Shown: positions 4,662 through 12,511, counted from the stretch's first letter. The stretch is 14,592 nucleotides of DNA from an uncultured Bacilli bacterium (GCA_934162685.1 CAKPJO010000017.1:1-14592); one strand, 5' to 3'. Numbers and translations are program-made. Notes: generated by a model not told the origin, from the letters alone.

Positions 4662-7121
4662 ATGAAAAAAAGAAACATAGCATTTATAGCAATTGCTACA
4701 TTACTTGCTTTAGCGGGTTGTAACGACAACTCAGCAAGTACAAGCAATTCGAATTCAACAAGTACTAGTAATTCTACTAGTGCTTCAAATATGGGGAGTA
4801 CAACTACTCCTTCAACTAGTACAAGTACTAGTCCTAGTGTAAAACCTAGTACTAGTCCAAGTACGTCAATTACTTATACATTTAAGGAAGTAATTACTAA
4901 AGAACCAACTTGTACCGAAAAAGGCATAAAATCTTTTATTTGTAATGAAGATGCAAGTAAGAATTATGAAGAAGAGATACCAGCTTTGGGTCATAAATTA
5001 GGTGATCCAGTTAGAAATGAAGAAGGAACAAAAATAGTCACATGTTGCGAAAGAGAAAATTGTGATTATAGTATTTCTAAAGATATTGTAAAGGTCATAG
5101 TTTTAGCTGGACAATCCAATGCAGTTGGTCATTCTTATGTTAAATACTTTAGTGAAGATGTTAGAAATAAGTATGGCGATGGTTATCCAAACATTCAAAT
5201 TAATTATGATTTAAGCCCATTCGCATCTGAAACTGCACGTCATAAATCTGATGGCTTTACAAAAGTTCAAATGGGACAAGGAAGAAAAGCTAGTGATGGT
5301 TCAGTTTCATTCGGACCTGAACTTGGAATGGCAGAATATTTAAATGAGCATTATCCAAATGAAAAATTTTATATTATTAAAACCGCTGCTGGAGCGACAA
5401 CATTACATGATAATTGGTATTCTCCATCAGTAGGTAAACCAATGGCAAATGATAATTTATATAACTATTTAATTAAATTTGTCGATGAGAGCATGAATTT
5501 AATTAAAGAAAATAATGAAAACGAATATCCAGAAATCATTTCCTATTGTTGGATGCAAGGTGAGAATGATGCTAAGAGTTATAGTGATGAATACGAAAAT
5601 AACTGGTCTACCCATGTGGCGGATTTAAAAGAAACTTGGGAAAATTCAGGATATGTAACGCCTAATGGATTATCAATTATTGATGCCGGCATTACAAATT
5701 ATTGGACTAATTTTAATAAAATTAATCAAATTAAAGAAGATTATGCATCTAAAAGTTCAAAAAATCATTTTATTGATGTCGCGGATAGTAATTGGGTATC
5801 AACTTATAAAGATAACACTGATTATGCGCATTTAGACGCTAGTGCAATGCTTGAATTAGGTCATGAATTTGGTAAAAATGTAGATTTAGTTATTAAAGAT
5901 TTAAAAAATAAAGAAATAACATCTGAAACACCAGTTTATGAAGATGGCAAATGGGATGGAAAGACATATTCAACTTCTTTAAGTGGAACAGGAACTGAAA
6001 CAGATCCATATTTGATTCAATCTAATAATGATATGGCTTTCTTTGCAAAAGAAGTAAAAGAAGGTAATACTTATGAAGGAAAATTTATCTCGTTAACAAC
6101 GGATTTAAATATGTCTCACGCTAATTTTACGGGAATTGGTGATGGAGATTTAGTTACAGTTGATAAAGGCGATGGAACAACTTCATCTAAGTGGGAATTA
6201 AAAGAATTTAAAGGTACATTTGATGGTAATAATCATAATGTGAAATTAAGAATATCTAAACCATATGTTGCAGGATTATTTAATGCAAGTTCAGGAACAA
6301 TTAAAAACGTATCTACATCTGGAACAGTATTTACTACTAATCGAGTTTGTGGCGGAATAGTAGGATACTTAAATGGTGGGGTAGTAGAAAATGTAAATAA
6401 TAACGCTAATATTGCTGGAAGATTCTATGAAAATGGTAAAGGCCATATTGGCGGGGTAATAGGTTTATTAAAAGCTGGTTCATTAAAAAATGCTACTAAT
6501 AATGGTTCAGTATATGGTAGTGTAACTAAATTTGCTGATGCACAAGGTACTGGTGGTGTTATCGGTACAATTGAATCAGGAGCGGTTGAAGTTAATAACT
6601 TAACTAATAGAGGTTATGTTTATGGGCGAGGATTTAACAATGGTGGAGTCATTGGACTAGTTAGAAAAGGTGGCAATTTCGTACTATCAAAATTGTATAA
6701 TTATGGAACAGTAGTTGGAAAAACTAACACAGGTGGAATTATTGGTGGACTTAACTTCTCTAATGTTACAGTTGAAGCTGTTCATAACTATGGAGATATA
6801 AAAGGAACTAATTATGTAGGTGGAGTTATTGGAGCGTTTGGCTATGATGGAAATAGAACCTCAACATTACAAAATGCCACTAACGAAGGAAAAGTAATTG
6901 CTACAACAGAAGATAGTAAAGGTGGATATCGTTTAGGAGGTATTGCCGGAATGGCTTATGGTACAACGCTTAAGAATTGTACTAACTCTGGAGAAGTAGT
7001 AGCGGGTGATATAGTTGTTGAAGATGTTGGAACAGAAGAAAATAAGCGTGTTGGTTATATCGTAGGATATAAAACTGCAAGTGCGACTATTGAAGAATGT
7101 AATAACACTTTTACAAAATAA
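4662..7121 (+). CDS. Lipoprotein: SGNH/sialate-O-acetylesterase-type domain fused to GLUG repeats
   Basis: An 819-residue protein; GAGGA lies 7 bases before ATG. Order of parts: lipoprotein signal with lipobox LAGC (Cys20); Ser/Thr linker (24-69); a small Cys-containing domain (71-136) with the PTCTEKGIKSFIC...PALGH pattern seen in many Firmicutes surface proteins (Cys84, 94, 128, 129, 134); an SGNH hydrolase domain of the SASA/CE6 type (about 143-412); then a GLUG module (442-811). The esterase shows nucleophile Ser152 in LAGQSNAVGHS, the QGEND block (299-303) and the DYAH Asp387/His390 pair, so its catalytic set looks complete. Relatives remove O-acetyl groups from sialic acid or xylan. As a cell-surface lipoprotein it would deacetylate a glycan held by the GLUG region. 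It is the last gene of the operon, followed by a terminator 13 bases after its stop. Confidence 0.9.
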   Translation: MKKRNIAFIAIATLLALAGCNDNSASTSNSNSTSTSNSTSASNMGSTTTPSTSTSTSPSVKPSTSPSTSITYTFKEVITKEPTCTEKGIKSFICNEDASKNYEEEIPALGHKLGDPVRNEEGTKIVTCCERENCDYSISKDIVKVIVLAGQSNAVGHSYVKYFSEDVRNKYGDGYPNIQINYDLSPFASETARHKSDGFTKVQMGQGRKASDGSVSFGPELGMAEYLNEHYPNEKFYIIKTAAGATTLHDNWYSPSVGKPMANDNLYNYLIKFVDESMNLIKENNENEYPEIISYCWMQGENDAKSYSDEYENNWSTHVADLKETWENSGYVTPNGLSIIDAGITNYWTNFNKINQIKEDYASKSSKNHFIDVADSNWVSTYKDNTDYAHLDASAMLELGHEFGKNVDLVIKDLKNKEITSETPVYEDGKWDGKTYSTSLSGTGTETDPYLIQSNNDMAFFAKEVKEGNTYEGKFISLTTDLNMSHANFTGIGDGDLVTVDKGDGTTSSKWELKEFKGTFDGNNHNVKLRISKPYVAGLFNASSGTIKNVSTSGTVFTTNRVCGGIVGYLNGGVVENVNNNANIAGRFYENGKGHIGGVIGLLKAGSLKNATNNGSVYGSVTKFADAQGTGGVIGTIESGAVEVNNLTNRGYVYGRGFNNGGVIGLVRKGGNFVLSKLYNYGTVVGKTNTGGIIGGLNFSNVTVEAVHNYGDIKGTNYVGGVIGAFGYDGNRTSTLQNATNEGKVIATTEDSKGGYRLGGIAGMAYGTTLKNCTNSGEVVAGDIVVEDVGTEENKRVGYIVGYKTASATIEECNNTFTK
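4731..4868 (+). repeat. Low-complexity Ser/Thr linker with repeated ACTAGT units
   Basis: Encodes residues 24-69 of the lipoprotein, which are almost entirely Ser, Thr, Asn and Pro. The DNA is built from iterated AGT, ACT and ACTAGT units, so unit number may vary between strains. It probably acts as an extended stalk that lifts the esterase away from the membrane. Confidence 0.85.
5985..7094 (+). repeat. GLUG beta-helix module, copy B
   Basis: Encodes residues 442-811 of the esterase lipoprotein. It opens with GTGTETDPYLI and closes with GGYRLGGIAGMAYGT, CTNSG and SATIE, matching copy A (3479-4603) in order and spacing of landmarks. An intragenic duplication shared by adjacent genes is the simplest explanation. 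Confidence 0.8.
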
Positions 7122-7134
7122 TAAAACAAAATAT

Positions 7135-7164
7135 GGATGTAGCGTGTAGTTACATCCTTTTTTT
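7135..7164 (+). terminator. Rho-independent terminator of the GH43/GLUG operon
   Basis: GGATGTA (7135-7141) and TACATCC (7151-7157) form a perfect 7-bp stem with a 9-base loop, followed directly by seven T residues (7158-7164). It starts 13 bases after the stop codon of the esterase lipoprotein. Confidence 0.87.
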
Positions 7165-7168
7165 GTGC

Positions 7169-7202
7169 AAAAAAAGAAGCAAATTACAATAACATGCTTC
7201 TT
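7169..7202 (-). terminator. Rho-independent terminator of the second AraC gene
   Basis: Read on the minus strand, AAGAAGCA (7202-7195) pairs with TGCTTCTT (7181-7174) in an 8-bp stem, and the T run extends to 7169. It lies 16 bases beyond the AraC stop codon and faces the plus-strand terminator, separating the convergent genes. Confidence 0.82.
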
Positions 7203-7217
7203 ATAAAAGTTTATTTA

Positions 7218-8018
7218 TTAACTCAACTCAGCGGTTTTAGCATATTCAGTAGGTGCTACACCAATCTCTTTTTTAAAAGTTTTAGAGAAAGTGTATACAC
7301 TTGAAAATCCGACGAGTGTTGCAACATCACTAACGGAAGTAAAGTCGCCAATTAATAATTCTTTGGCTTTATCTAATCTAACTTTCTTTAAGTATTTAAT
7401 TGGTGCAACTTTATATATTTTATAAAACAATTTGCGAAAATATACTGTAGAAATGCCACACAATTTAGCTAAAGATTCATTAGAAATATCAATATCGTTA
7501 TAATTATTTAGCATATATTTAACAGCAGGTTCAATTGATTTAATCATATATTTTGGAACATATACATCATCATAGTTGATTGTGGATTTTGCTAATATTT
7601 CATAAAATATTGATTTACATCTTAAAATGTAATTATTTTTCTTAGAATCCCAAATATGTGCCATTAGATTAAAAAGTCTAGCAATTTCTTGCTCGTTTTG
7701 AGCATTTAAAGCAATTGGATAAAAATCAAAAGTTTGTTCATCAAAATCAGCATCAAACTCAATCATAATACACTTTCCTAATTCTTCACAAAACCAAGTA
7801 TAGTCAGTGTTTTTAGATATTACTAGTAATGTATGACGATTAGAAACATATTCAACACCATTACACTTATAAATAGTGGTTCCTTCTAATTTTAAAGCAA
7901 AGGCATAAGTGAATCTTCCTTTACGAATTACCATCTGCTTATTGGATTTATTAATGGTGTTAACAGCGAACAATTTATTAAGTACTAAATTGGACAAATT
8001 CAAATTTGATTTTTTCAT
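7218..8018 (-). CDS. AraC-family transcriptional regulator (second copy)
   Basis: A 266-residue protein. The C-terminal AraC/XylS DNA-binding domain (about 165-260) has helix-turn-helix 1 around ESLAKLCGISTVYFRKLFYK, helix-turn-helix 2 around VSDVATLVGFSSVYTFSKTF, and the closing KKEIGVAPTEYAK. The N-terminal ligand domain (about 33-145) shares the pattern of the first AraC protein: AFALKLEGTTIY, a YVSN segment, YTW, and an IMIEF strand. GAGAGGT lies 8 bases before the ATG. It is divergent from the operon at 8186, and the 167-base region between them carries an operator-like site also found upstream of the GH43 operon. It is therefore a likely local activator of the 8186 operon, with possible cross-talk with the first regulator. 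The ligand is unknown but is probably a sugar. Confidence 0.94.
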   Translation of the reverse strand: MKKSNLNLSNLVLNKLFAVNTINKSNKQMVIRKGRFTYAFALKLEGTTIYKCNGVEYVSNRHTLLVISKNTDYTWFCEELGKCIMIEFDADFDEQTFDFYPIALNAQNEQEIARLFNLMAHIWDSKKNNYILRCKSIFYEILAKSTINYDDVYVPKYMIKSIEPAVKYMLNNYNDIDISNESLAKLCGISTVYFRKLFYKIYKVAPIKYLKKVRLDKAKELLIGDFTSVSDVATLVGFSSVYTFSKTFKKEIGVAPTEYAKTAELS

Positions 8019-8052
8019 GGATTTTTACCTCTCGTAACCGCTTTATATAAAT

Positions 8053-8061
8053 ATAATAACA
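8053..8061 (-). promoter_or_regulatory. Putative extended -10 promoter of the second AraC gene
   Basis: On the minus strand, TGTTATTAT gives an extended -10 (TGN before TATTAT) about 34 bases upstream of the AraC start. The -35 region 17 bases further is weak (ATTTAT), which is common with extended -10 promoters. Confidence 0.5.
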
Positions 8062-8102
8062 CAAATATCTGAATAATAAATATAAATCTTTTGTTAAATT
8101 GC

Positions 8103-8127
8103 GTATCAAAAAAGACAAATAATATCA
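8103..8127 (+). promoter_or_regulatory. Operator-like site upstream of the 8186 operon (copy 2)
   Basis: GTATCAAAAAAGA (8103-8115) is identical to 1710-1722, and the sequence continues through an A-rich stretch to ATATCA. TATC elements occur at 8104 and 8123, 19 bases apart, compared with 18 in copy 1. It ends 9 bases before the -35 of the plus-strand promoter and also lies upstream of the divergent AraC promoter, so one bound regulator could act on both. Function inferred. Confidence 0.55.
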
Positions 8128-8136
8128 TTATTAACA

Positions 8137-8165
8137 TTTACAAAAAAGCGCTTCCAAAATATACT
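8137..8165 (+). promoter_or_regulatory. Sigma-A-type promoter of the 8186 operon
   Basis: TTTACA (8137-8142) and TATACT (8160-8165) are separated by exactly 17 bases, a near-consensus housekeeping promoter. Transcription would begin around 8171-8173, leaving a leader of roughly 13-15 bases that contains the AGGAGAG ribosome binding site. It would drive the genes from 8186 to beyond the window end. Confidence 0.7.
8143..8156 (+). promoter_or_regulatory. cre-like / LacI-family operator between -35 and -10
   Basis: AAAAAGCGCTTCCA contains the palindromic core AAGCGCTT of CcpA catabolite-responsive elements (consensus about TGNAANCGNWNNCA), but the left flank lacks the TG. It fills most of the promoter spacer, so binding there would block transcription. 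A local LacI-family repressor is an alternative reader. Confidence 0.5.
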
Positions 8166-8180
8166 CTCTTTAGGAGAGTA
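8162..8180 (+). promoter_or_regulatory. Perfect inverted repeat across the start-site and ribosome binding site
   Basis: TACTCTC (8162-8168) and GAGAGTA (8174-8180) are perfect 7-base inverted arms around TTTAG. The left arm overlaps the -10 element and the right arm contains the AGGAGAG ribosome binding site. Since transcription probably starts inside the repeat, a DNA-binding repressor site is more plausible than an mRNA hairpin. It could also be chance. Confidence 0.4.
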
Positions 8181-8185
8181 AGTTT

Positions 8186-9187
8186 ATGAAAAGAATTAAA
8201 GTTGGAGTATACGGAATTGACCACAATCACTGTGCTGCTAAAGTGGCGGAAATGCGCAATTTACCAGATTTATTTGAAATTGTTGGTGTGTATGTGGAAA
8301 ATGATGAAGTAAAAAATAGAAGAGGACATGATAAGTGTTATGAAGGACTTAAATTTATGTCTGAAGAAGAATTATTTGATATGGAAGATGTAGACTTAAT
8401 GCTTGTTGAGCCAGCAGTAGAAAACCTAGTTCCATTTGCACAAGTTTGCATCGATAAAGGTTATCATATTCATTTAGATAAACCAGCAGGAATTAATTTA
8501 AATGAGTTTAAACATTTGTTAATGAGTGCTAAGAAAAAAGATTTAATCATTCAAATGGGATATATGTATCGTTATAATCACGCGATTCAATATGCAATAA
8601 ACCAAGTTAAAGAAGGATTTGTGGGAAAACCATTCTCAATTGATACCTCTATGTCAACGGGATTAAATGTTGATTTTAAGAAACGATTAATTTCTTATAA
8701 TGTTAAATCTCCTTCAATGTACATATATGGATGCCATATGATTGATTTAATTGTTTCGGTATTAGGTGAACCATTACGTGTGGTGCCATTTAATAAATGT
8801 ACAAAAGCTGATGGATTAGATTTTGAAGATAGTGGATTTGCCATTTTAGAATATGAATTTGGCGTAGCCACTGTTCGTATCAATAGTTCAGAAATTAATG
8901 GTTGGGAAAGAAGAGAATTCACTATTTGCGGCGATGAAGGAACAGTATCAGTTCGCCCAATAGAAAACCCAACTCATATTACAGTTTGTCATAAAGATTA
9001 TGCTAAATCTTGGTCAAGTTGTAGTAAGGTTGTTGAATTAGAGCCACAAGTAGGAAGATATAGTGATCAATTTAAACATTTATATAAGATGATTCAAAAA
9101 GAAGAATTGAATCCTTATACATATGATCATGAGTATTTAGTTCATAAATTAACACTTCAAGCGTGTGGTTATGATATTAAGGAGTAA
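8186..9187 (+). CDS. Gfo/Idh/MocA-family NAD(P)-dependent oxidoreductase
   Basis: A 333-residue protein. The N-terminal Rossmann domain starts KRIKVGVYGIDHNH (2-15), a variant of the usual GxGxxG loop in which His residues replace small residues. The family hallmark is DKP (98-100) in HIHLDKPAG, equivalent to EKP and supplying the catalytic Lys99. The C-terminal alpha/beta domain carries GCHMIDLI (182-189) with the conserved His184 and Asp187. Members oxidise or reduce sugars, inositols or sugar acids, and some act on glycosides. AGGAGAG lies 7 bases before ATG. It is the first gene of a tightly spaced operon with a transporter and a quinone oxidoreductase, so it probably converts a sugar taken up or released by the glycan genes. 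The exact substrate cannot be read. Confidence 0.92.
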   Translation: MKRIKVGVYGIDHNHCAAKVAEMRNLPDLFEIVGVYVENDEVKNRRGHDKCYEGLKFMSEEELFDMEDVDLMLVEPAVENLVPFAQVCIDKGYHIHLDKPAGINLNEFKHLLMSAKKKDLIIQMGYMYRYNHAIQYAINQVKEGFVGKPFSIDTSMSTGLNVDFKKRLISYNVKSPSMYIYGCHMIDLIVSVLGEPLRVVPFNKCTKADGLDFEDSGFAILEYEFGVATVRINSSEINGWERREFTICGDEGTVSVRPIENPTHITVCHKDYAKSWSSCSKVVELEPQVGRYSDQFKHLYKMIQKEELNPYTYDHEYLVHKLTLQACGYDIKE

Positions 9188-9192
9188 GGTGA

Positions 9193-10194
9193 ATGGCTGT
9201 TAACGAAAAAAACACATTAGAAAGTCAAGCAAAAACTAATACCATTAAAATAATCTTACTCAGTGTTCTAGTTATGGCTTTATGGGGCTCATTATTTCCT
9301 TTTGTGCAATGGGGATTTAAAGAATTTGCTTTAAATACAGATTTTGTGCCAGATTTAATCCTATTTGCGGGATTAAGATTTTTAGTAAGTGGATTTATCT
9401 TATCTTTGTTTACTATTAAGAATAAAGAATATAGAACTTTAAAAAAGAAAAATAACATTCTAGGAATTTTATTAGTTGGATTATTCGCTATTATATTTCA
9501 TTATTCCTTTACTTATATTGGGTTATCAAAAATTAATAGTGCTTCAACAGCGTTACTAAAACAATCTGGAGTATTGGTGTTTGTATGTTTTTCTTTCTTG
9601 TTTATAAAAGAAGAAAAATTCTCTATTTTAAAACTACTAGCAGCGTTCTTAGGAATTGCTTCAATTGTAGTAGTGAACATGGATGCTTTCCATATTAAAT
9701 TTGATTTAGGAAGTTTATTAGTTATTGGCGCAAGTTTCTGTACAGTAATATATAATGTTATATATAAGAAATTTTTAAAAGATGTACCCGCATTAGCGGT
9801 AACTGGATATTCGCAATTATTTGGAGGTATAATCTTATTAGTTGTTGGACTATGCTTTGGCGGAAGACTAAGAAATATATCTCTTACCGGAATGTTAATA
9901 TTTGTTTATTTAGTATTAGCAACAATTGTCAGTTATTGGTTATGGTATTCAATTGTCAAAAAATATGATTTGTCTAAACTATTTATTGTAAAGATGTCTG
10001 AACCATTATTTGCAGCATTAGTCACAGTGGCTTTGCCGTTAAATAGTAAAATAACGATTGAACATTTATTAGCATTTATTTTAGTAAGTGCAGCGATTGT
10101 CTTAAGCAATATACAAATAAAACATAAAGAAAAAAACAAAAATATAGAACAGGCTAAGGAGGAAAAAGTTTATGAAAGCAATGCTAGTCGATGA
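9193..10194 (+). CDS. EamA/DMT-family permease with ten membrane segments
   Basis: A 333-residue membrane protein with about ten hydrophobic segments (roughly 20-38, 55-74, 88-107, 120-137, 147-162, 171-190, 202-221, 233-252, 266-282, 290-308), the two tandem EamA repeats of the drug/metabolite transporter superfamily. WGSLFPFVQWGF near the start and the small-residue-rich SASTALLKQSGVLVF in helix 4 are typical. It starts 5 bases after the oxidoreductase stop, with AAGGTG overlapping that stop. The charged C-terminal tail (310-333) is encoded partly within the overlap with the next gene. It is the only transporter in the window, so it may import or export a metabolite of this pathway; substrates in this superfamily range from amino acids to sugars and cannot be assigned here. 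It ends in TGA, which supports TGA as a stop. Confidence 0.92.
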   Translation: MAVNEKNTLESQAKTNTIKIILLSVLVMALWGSLFPFVQWGFKEFALNTDFVPDLILFAGLRFLVSGFILSLFTIKNKEYRTLKKKNNILGILLVGLFAIIFHYSFTYIGLSKINSASTALLKQSGVLVFVCFSFLFIKEEKFSILKLLAAFLGIASIVVVNMDAFHIKFDLGSLLVIGASFCTVIYNVIYKKFLKDVPALAVTGYSQLFGGIILLVVGLCFGGRLRNISLTGMLIFVYLVLATIVSYWLWYSIVKKYDLSKLFIVKMSEPLFAALVTVALPLNSKITIEHLLAFILVSAAIVLSNIQIKHKEKNKNIEQAKEEKVYESNASR

Positions 10195-11158
10195 AAAGAA
10201 AAATCTTGTTTGGAGTGAAGTAGATGATCCAGTTTTAGAAGATGATAAGATCATTGTAAAAATTCATGCAGTAGCCTTAAATCGTGCAGATTTACTTCAA
10301 AGAGAAGGAAAATATCCTTCACCAGCAGGATGGCCATCTTGGATGGGTTTAGAATTAGCAGGTGAAATTATTGAAATGGGCAAAAAGGCTCAAGAAAAAA
10401 CTAACTTTAAAATTGGTGATAAAGTCTGTGCTTTAGTTGGTGGCGGAGCTTACGCTACTAAAATTGCAATTCCTTATCAATTAGTTTTACCAATGCCCAA
10501 AGGATTAACTTATGAAGAAGCATCAGCAATTCCAGAAGCCTATGTCACTTCTTATTTGAATTTATTTGAAGAAGGCAAACTTCAAAAAGGACAAACAGTT
10601 TATATTGCTGCTGGCGCTAGTGGACTAGCAAGTGCGGCAATCCCAATGGCTAAAGCATTTGGAGCAAAAGTTATAACAAGCGTAATGACAGAAGAAGTTA
10701 AAGAAAAAATTAAACATCTAAATGCCGATTATGTCATAGTTCAAGAAAAAGAAAGTATTGGTGAAGCCTTTAAACGTGTTGAAGAAGAAGGACATCCAGT
10801 TAATGTTGCTATGGATTGCTTAGCTGGAAAAGATTTAGGTGAAGCTTTATCTTATATGGCTAGTGGCGGTTATTGGATTCTTATTTCCACTTTAGCGGGT
10901 ATTACTACGGAAATTCAATTACGCCCAGTATTAACAAAAGGCTTACATTTAGTGGGTAGTATGTTAAGAAAACGTACAAATGATGAAAAAGAACAATTAT
11001 TAAAACATTTACAAAGAGATTTCTTTAAATATTTTGAAGATGGATCAATTAAGCCAACTATTTATCGTGTATTAGATATTAGTGAAGTAGAAGAAGCTCA
11101 TCAATTATTACTAACAAATAAAAATGTTGGAAAAGTTGTTTTAAGAATAATTAAGTAG
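10172..11158 (+). CDS. PIG3-like zinc-independent NAD(P)H:quinone oxidoreductase (MDR superfamily)
   Basis: A 328-residue protein of the medium-chain dehydrogenase/reductase superfamily. ALNRADLLQREGKYPSPAGW (35-54) is the signature of the PIG3/TP53I3 quinone oxidoreductase branch. The GroES-like N-terminal domain lacks the structural and catalytic zinc Cys residues of alcohol dehydrogenases. The nucleotide-binding loop is AAGASGLAS (146-154). Family members reduce quinones or unsaturated carbonyls with NADPH. The start is firmly set by TAAGGAGG (10155-10162) located 9 bases upstream, inside the permease gene, giving a 23-base overlap between the two genes. In this operon it may regenerate cofactor or reduce a reactive carbonyl made during sugar catabolism (inference). 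Confidence 0.92.
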   Translation: MKAMLVDEKKNLVWSEVDDPVLEDDKIIVKIHAVALNRADLLQREGKYPSPAGWPSWMGLELAGEIIEMGKKAQEKTNFKIGDKVCALVGGGAYATKIAIPYQLVLPMPKGLTYEEASAIPEAYVTSYLNLFEEGKLQKGQTVYIAAGASGLASAAIPMAKAFGAKVITSVMTEEVKEKIKHLNADYVIVQEKESIGEAFKRVEEEGHPVNVAMDCLAGKDLGEALSYMASGGYWILISTLAGITTEIQLRPVLTKGLHLVGSMLRKRTNDEKEQLLKHLQRDFFKYFEDGSIKPTIYRVLDISEVEEAHQLLLTNKNVGKVVLRIIK

Positions 11159-11166
11159 GTGCGTTT

Positions 11167-12507
11167 ATGAAAAGTAAATTTATGAAAGGTAAAGGATTAT
11201 TATTAATAACACTTGGTTTAGTATTAACAAGTTGTGGCATGGAATCTTTTAAAGAAAAAGAAACTTATAATCTTATTTTAAATGCGACAACTAATGGAAG
11301 TTTCTATGTTATGAAACAAGGTGAAGTAGTTAATAAAGCTAGACAAGGTGACTTATTATCTATTAGTTGCGTTAGTGATACGGGCTATAAAGTTAATGAA
11401 ATCAAAGTAAATGATAAAGCAATTAGCGAATCTAGTTTCATTATGCCTAGTAGTGATACTTCAATAAGCGTAACATTTAGTCCAATTGTCTCTAATATTG
11501 AAATTGAAAATTCATTAGGTGGCACAATTACTTCTGATAAGACAAGTGCACAATATGGTGAATTAGTCACATTAACAATTATTCCAAGTTTCTCTTATTA
11601 TGGTATTGAAAGATCTTTAGTTGTTAACAAATCAGAAATATATAAAAGTCGAATTTATAGTGAAACAAAAGTTAAATTCTTAATGCCAGATACTGATGTT
11701 AAAGTAAGTATGCGTTTTGCAAAAGAAAATTTAAATGGTGGCCTTACATTTGGAGACTTTGATGCTCAAATAAAAGCATTTAATACGGAAAAATGGGATT
11801 ATTCATTAGATGATGCAGAAAATAAGAAAACATCTATTACTCTTTCAGGTAGTGGTGACGCTAATAACAAAAGAGATGCTGGATTTACTTATTTCCACAC
11901 GGAAGAAAAATATTTCTATTTCTCAACATGTCTTTCTATGAGTGATTATGAAGGAATTACCGCAACTTATGAAAATCGTGTTGGAATATTCTTTGGAGAT
12001 TATAATAAATTAGCGACTATTGGTTATTATTTTAAGAAATATAGCGCTAATACAAATATGTATATTGGAAGAAAATATGCTTCTTTAAGTTATACAACTG
12101 GTGTTAGAACAGTTATTACAGGATATCAAACAGTAATGGGTGGCCCAAGCGGAGATCCAACTTCAGATAAATTTAATGGAAATGATGTAAGCCCAAGTTC
12201 AGGTGGCTTAACAAATATTAAAAATGAAGATTTTAAAAATATTGTTATGCGTATGGGTATGGTTTATGATGGTGTTAACAAAAAGATTCATGTCTTATTA
12301 ACAGATTTTGCTACAAACTCGCTAGTATATGTAAGAACTATATCTTCTTTAGATACAAAGTGGTTTAGTGTTAATGAAGATGGCTCAGTAAAATTTGGCT
12401 TATATGCCGATACAGCATTTACCGCTACATTCAATTTCTTTGATTATGAATTCTCAACAGATAAAACACTAATCGAAGAAAAATTCCCAGCAATTAAGGA
12501 GGCATAA
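11167..12507 (+). CDS. Surface lipoprotein with two InlB-like repeats and an unassigned C-terminal domain
   Basis: A 446-residue protein. It has a lipoprotein signal with lipobox LTSC (Cys23). Two beta repeats of the bacterial/InlB-like type follow, at about 34-105 and 112-184, each ending in the family signature (SFIMPSSDTSISVTF; KFLMPDTDVKVSMRF). Residues 190-446 form a larger beta-rich region, starting LNGGLTFGDFDAQIKAFNTEKW and containing many aromatic residues. It resembles concanavalin-like lectin or LamG domains in style, but I do not recognise the family. It starts 8 bases after the quinone oxidoreductase stop, with AGGTG overlapping it. As a surface lipoprotein next to a GH43-like lipoprotein it probably binds the polysaccharide. 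No catalytic motif was seen. Confidence 0.85.
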   Translation: MKSKFMKGKGLLLITLGLVLTSCGMESFKEKETYNLILNATTNGSFYVMKQGEVVNKARQGDLLSISCVSDTGYKVNEIKVNDKAISESSFIMPSSDTSISVTFSPIVSNIEIENSLGGTITSDKTSAQYGELVTLTIIPSFSYYGIERSLVVNKSEIYKSRIYSETKVKFLMPDTDVKVSMRFAKENLNGGLTFGDFDAQIKAFNTEKWDYSLDDAENKKTSITLSGSGDANNKRDAGFTYFHTEEKYFYFSTCLSMSDYEGITATYENRVGIFFGDYNKLATIGYYFKKYSANTNMYIGRKYASLSYTTGVRTVITGYQTVMGGPSGDPTSDKFNGNDVSPSSGGLTNIKNEDFKNIVMRMGMVYDGVNKKIHVLLTDFATNSLVYVRTISSLDTKWFSVNEDGSVKFGLYADTAFTATFNFFDYEFSTDKTLIEEKFPAIKEA

Positions 12508-12511
12508 GCTA

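Noticed and set aside
4731..4868. ACTAGT-rich iteration considered as a CRISPR-like or regulatory repeat
   Set aside because: Units are short and irregular and lie in frame in a Ser/Thr linker of a lipoprotein, so it is a coding low-complexity stretch.
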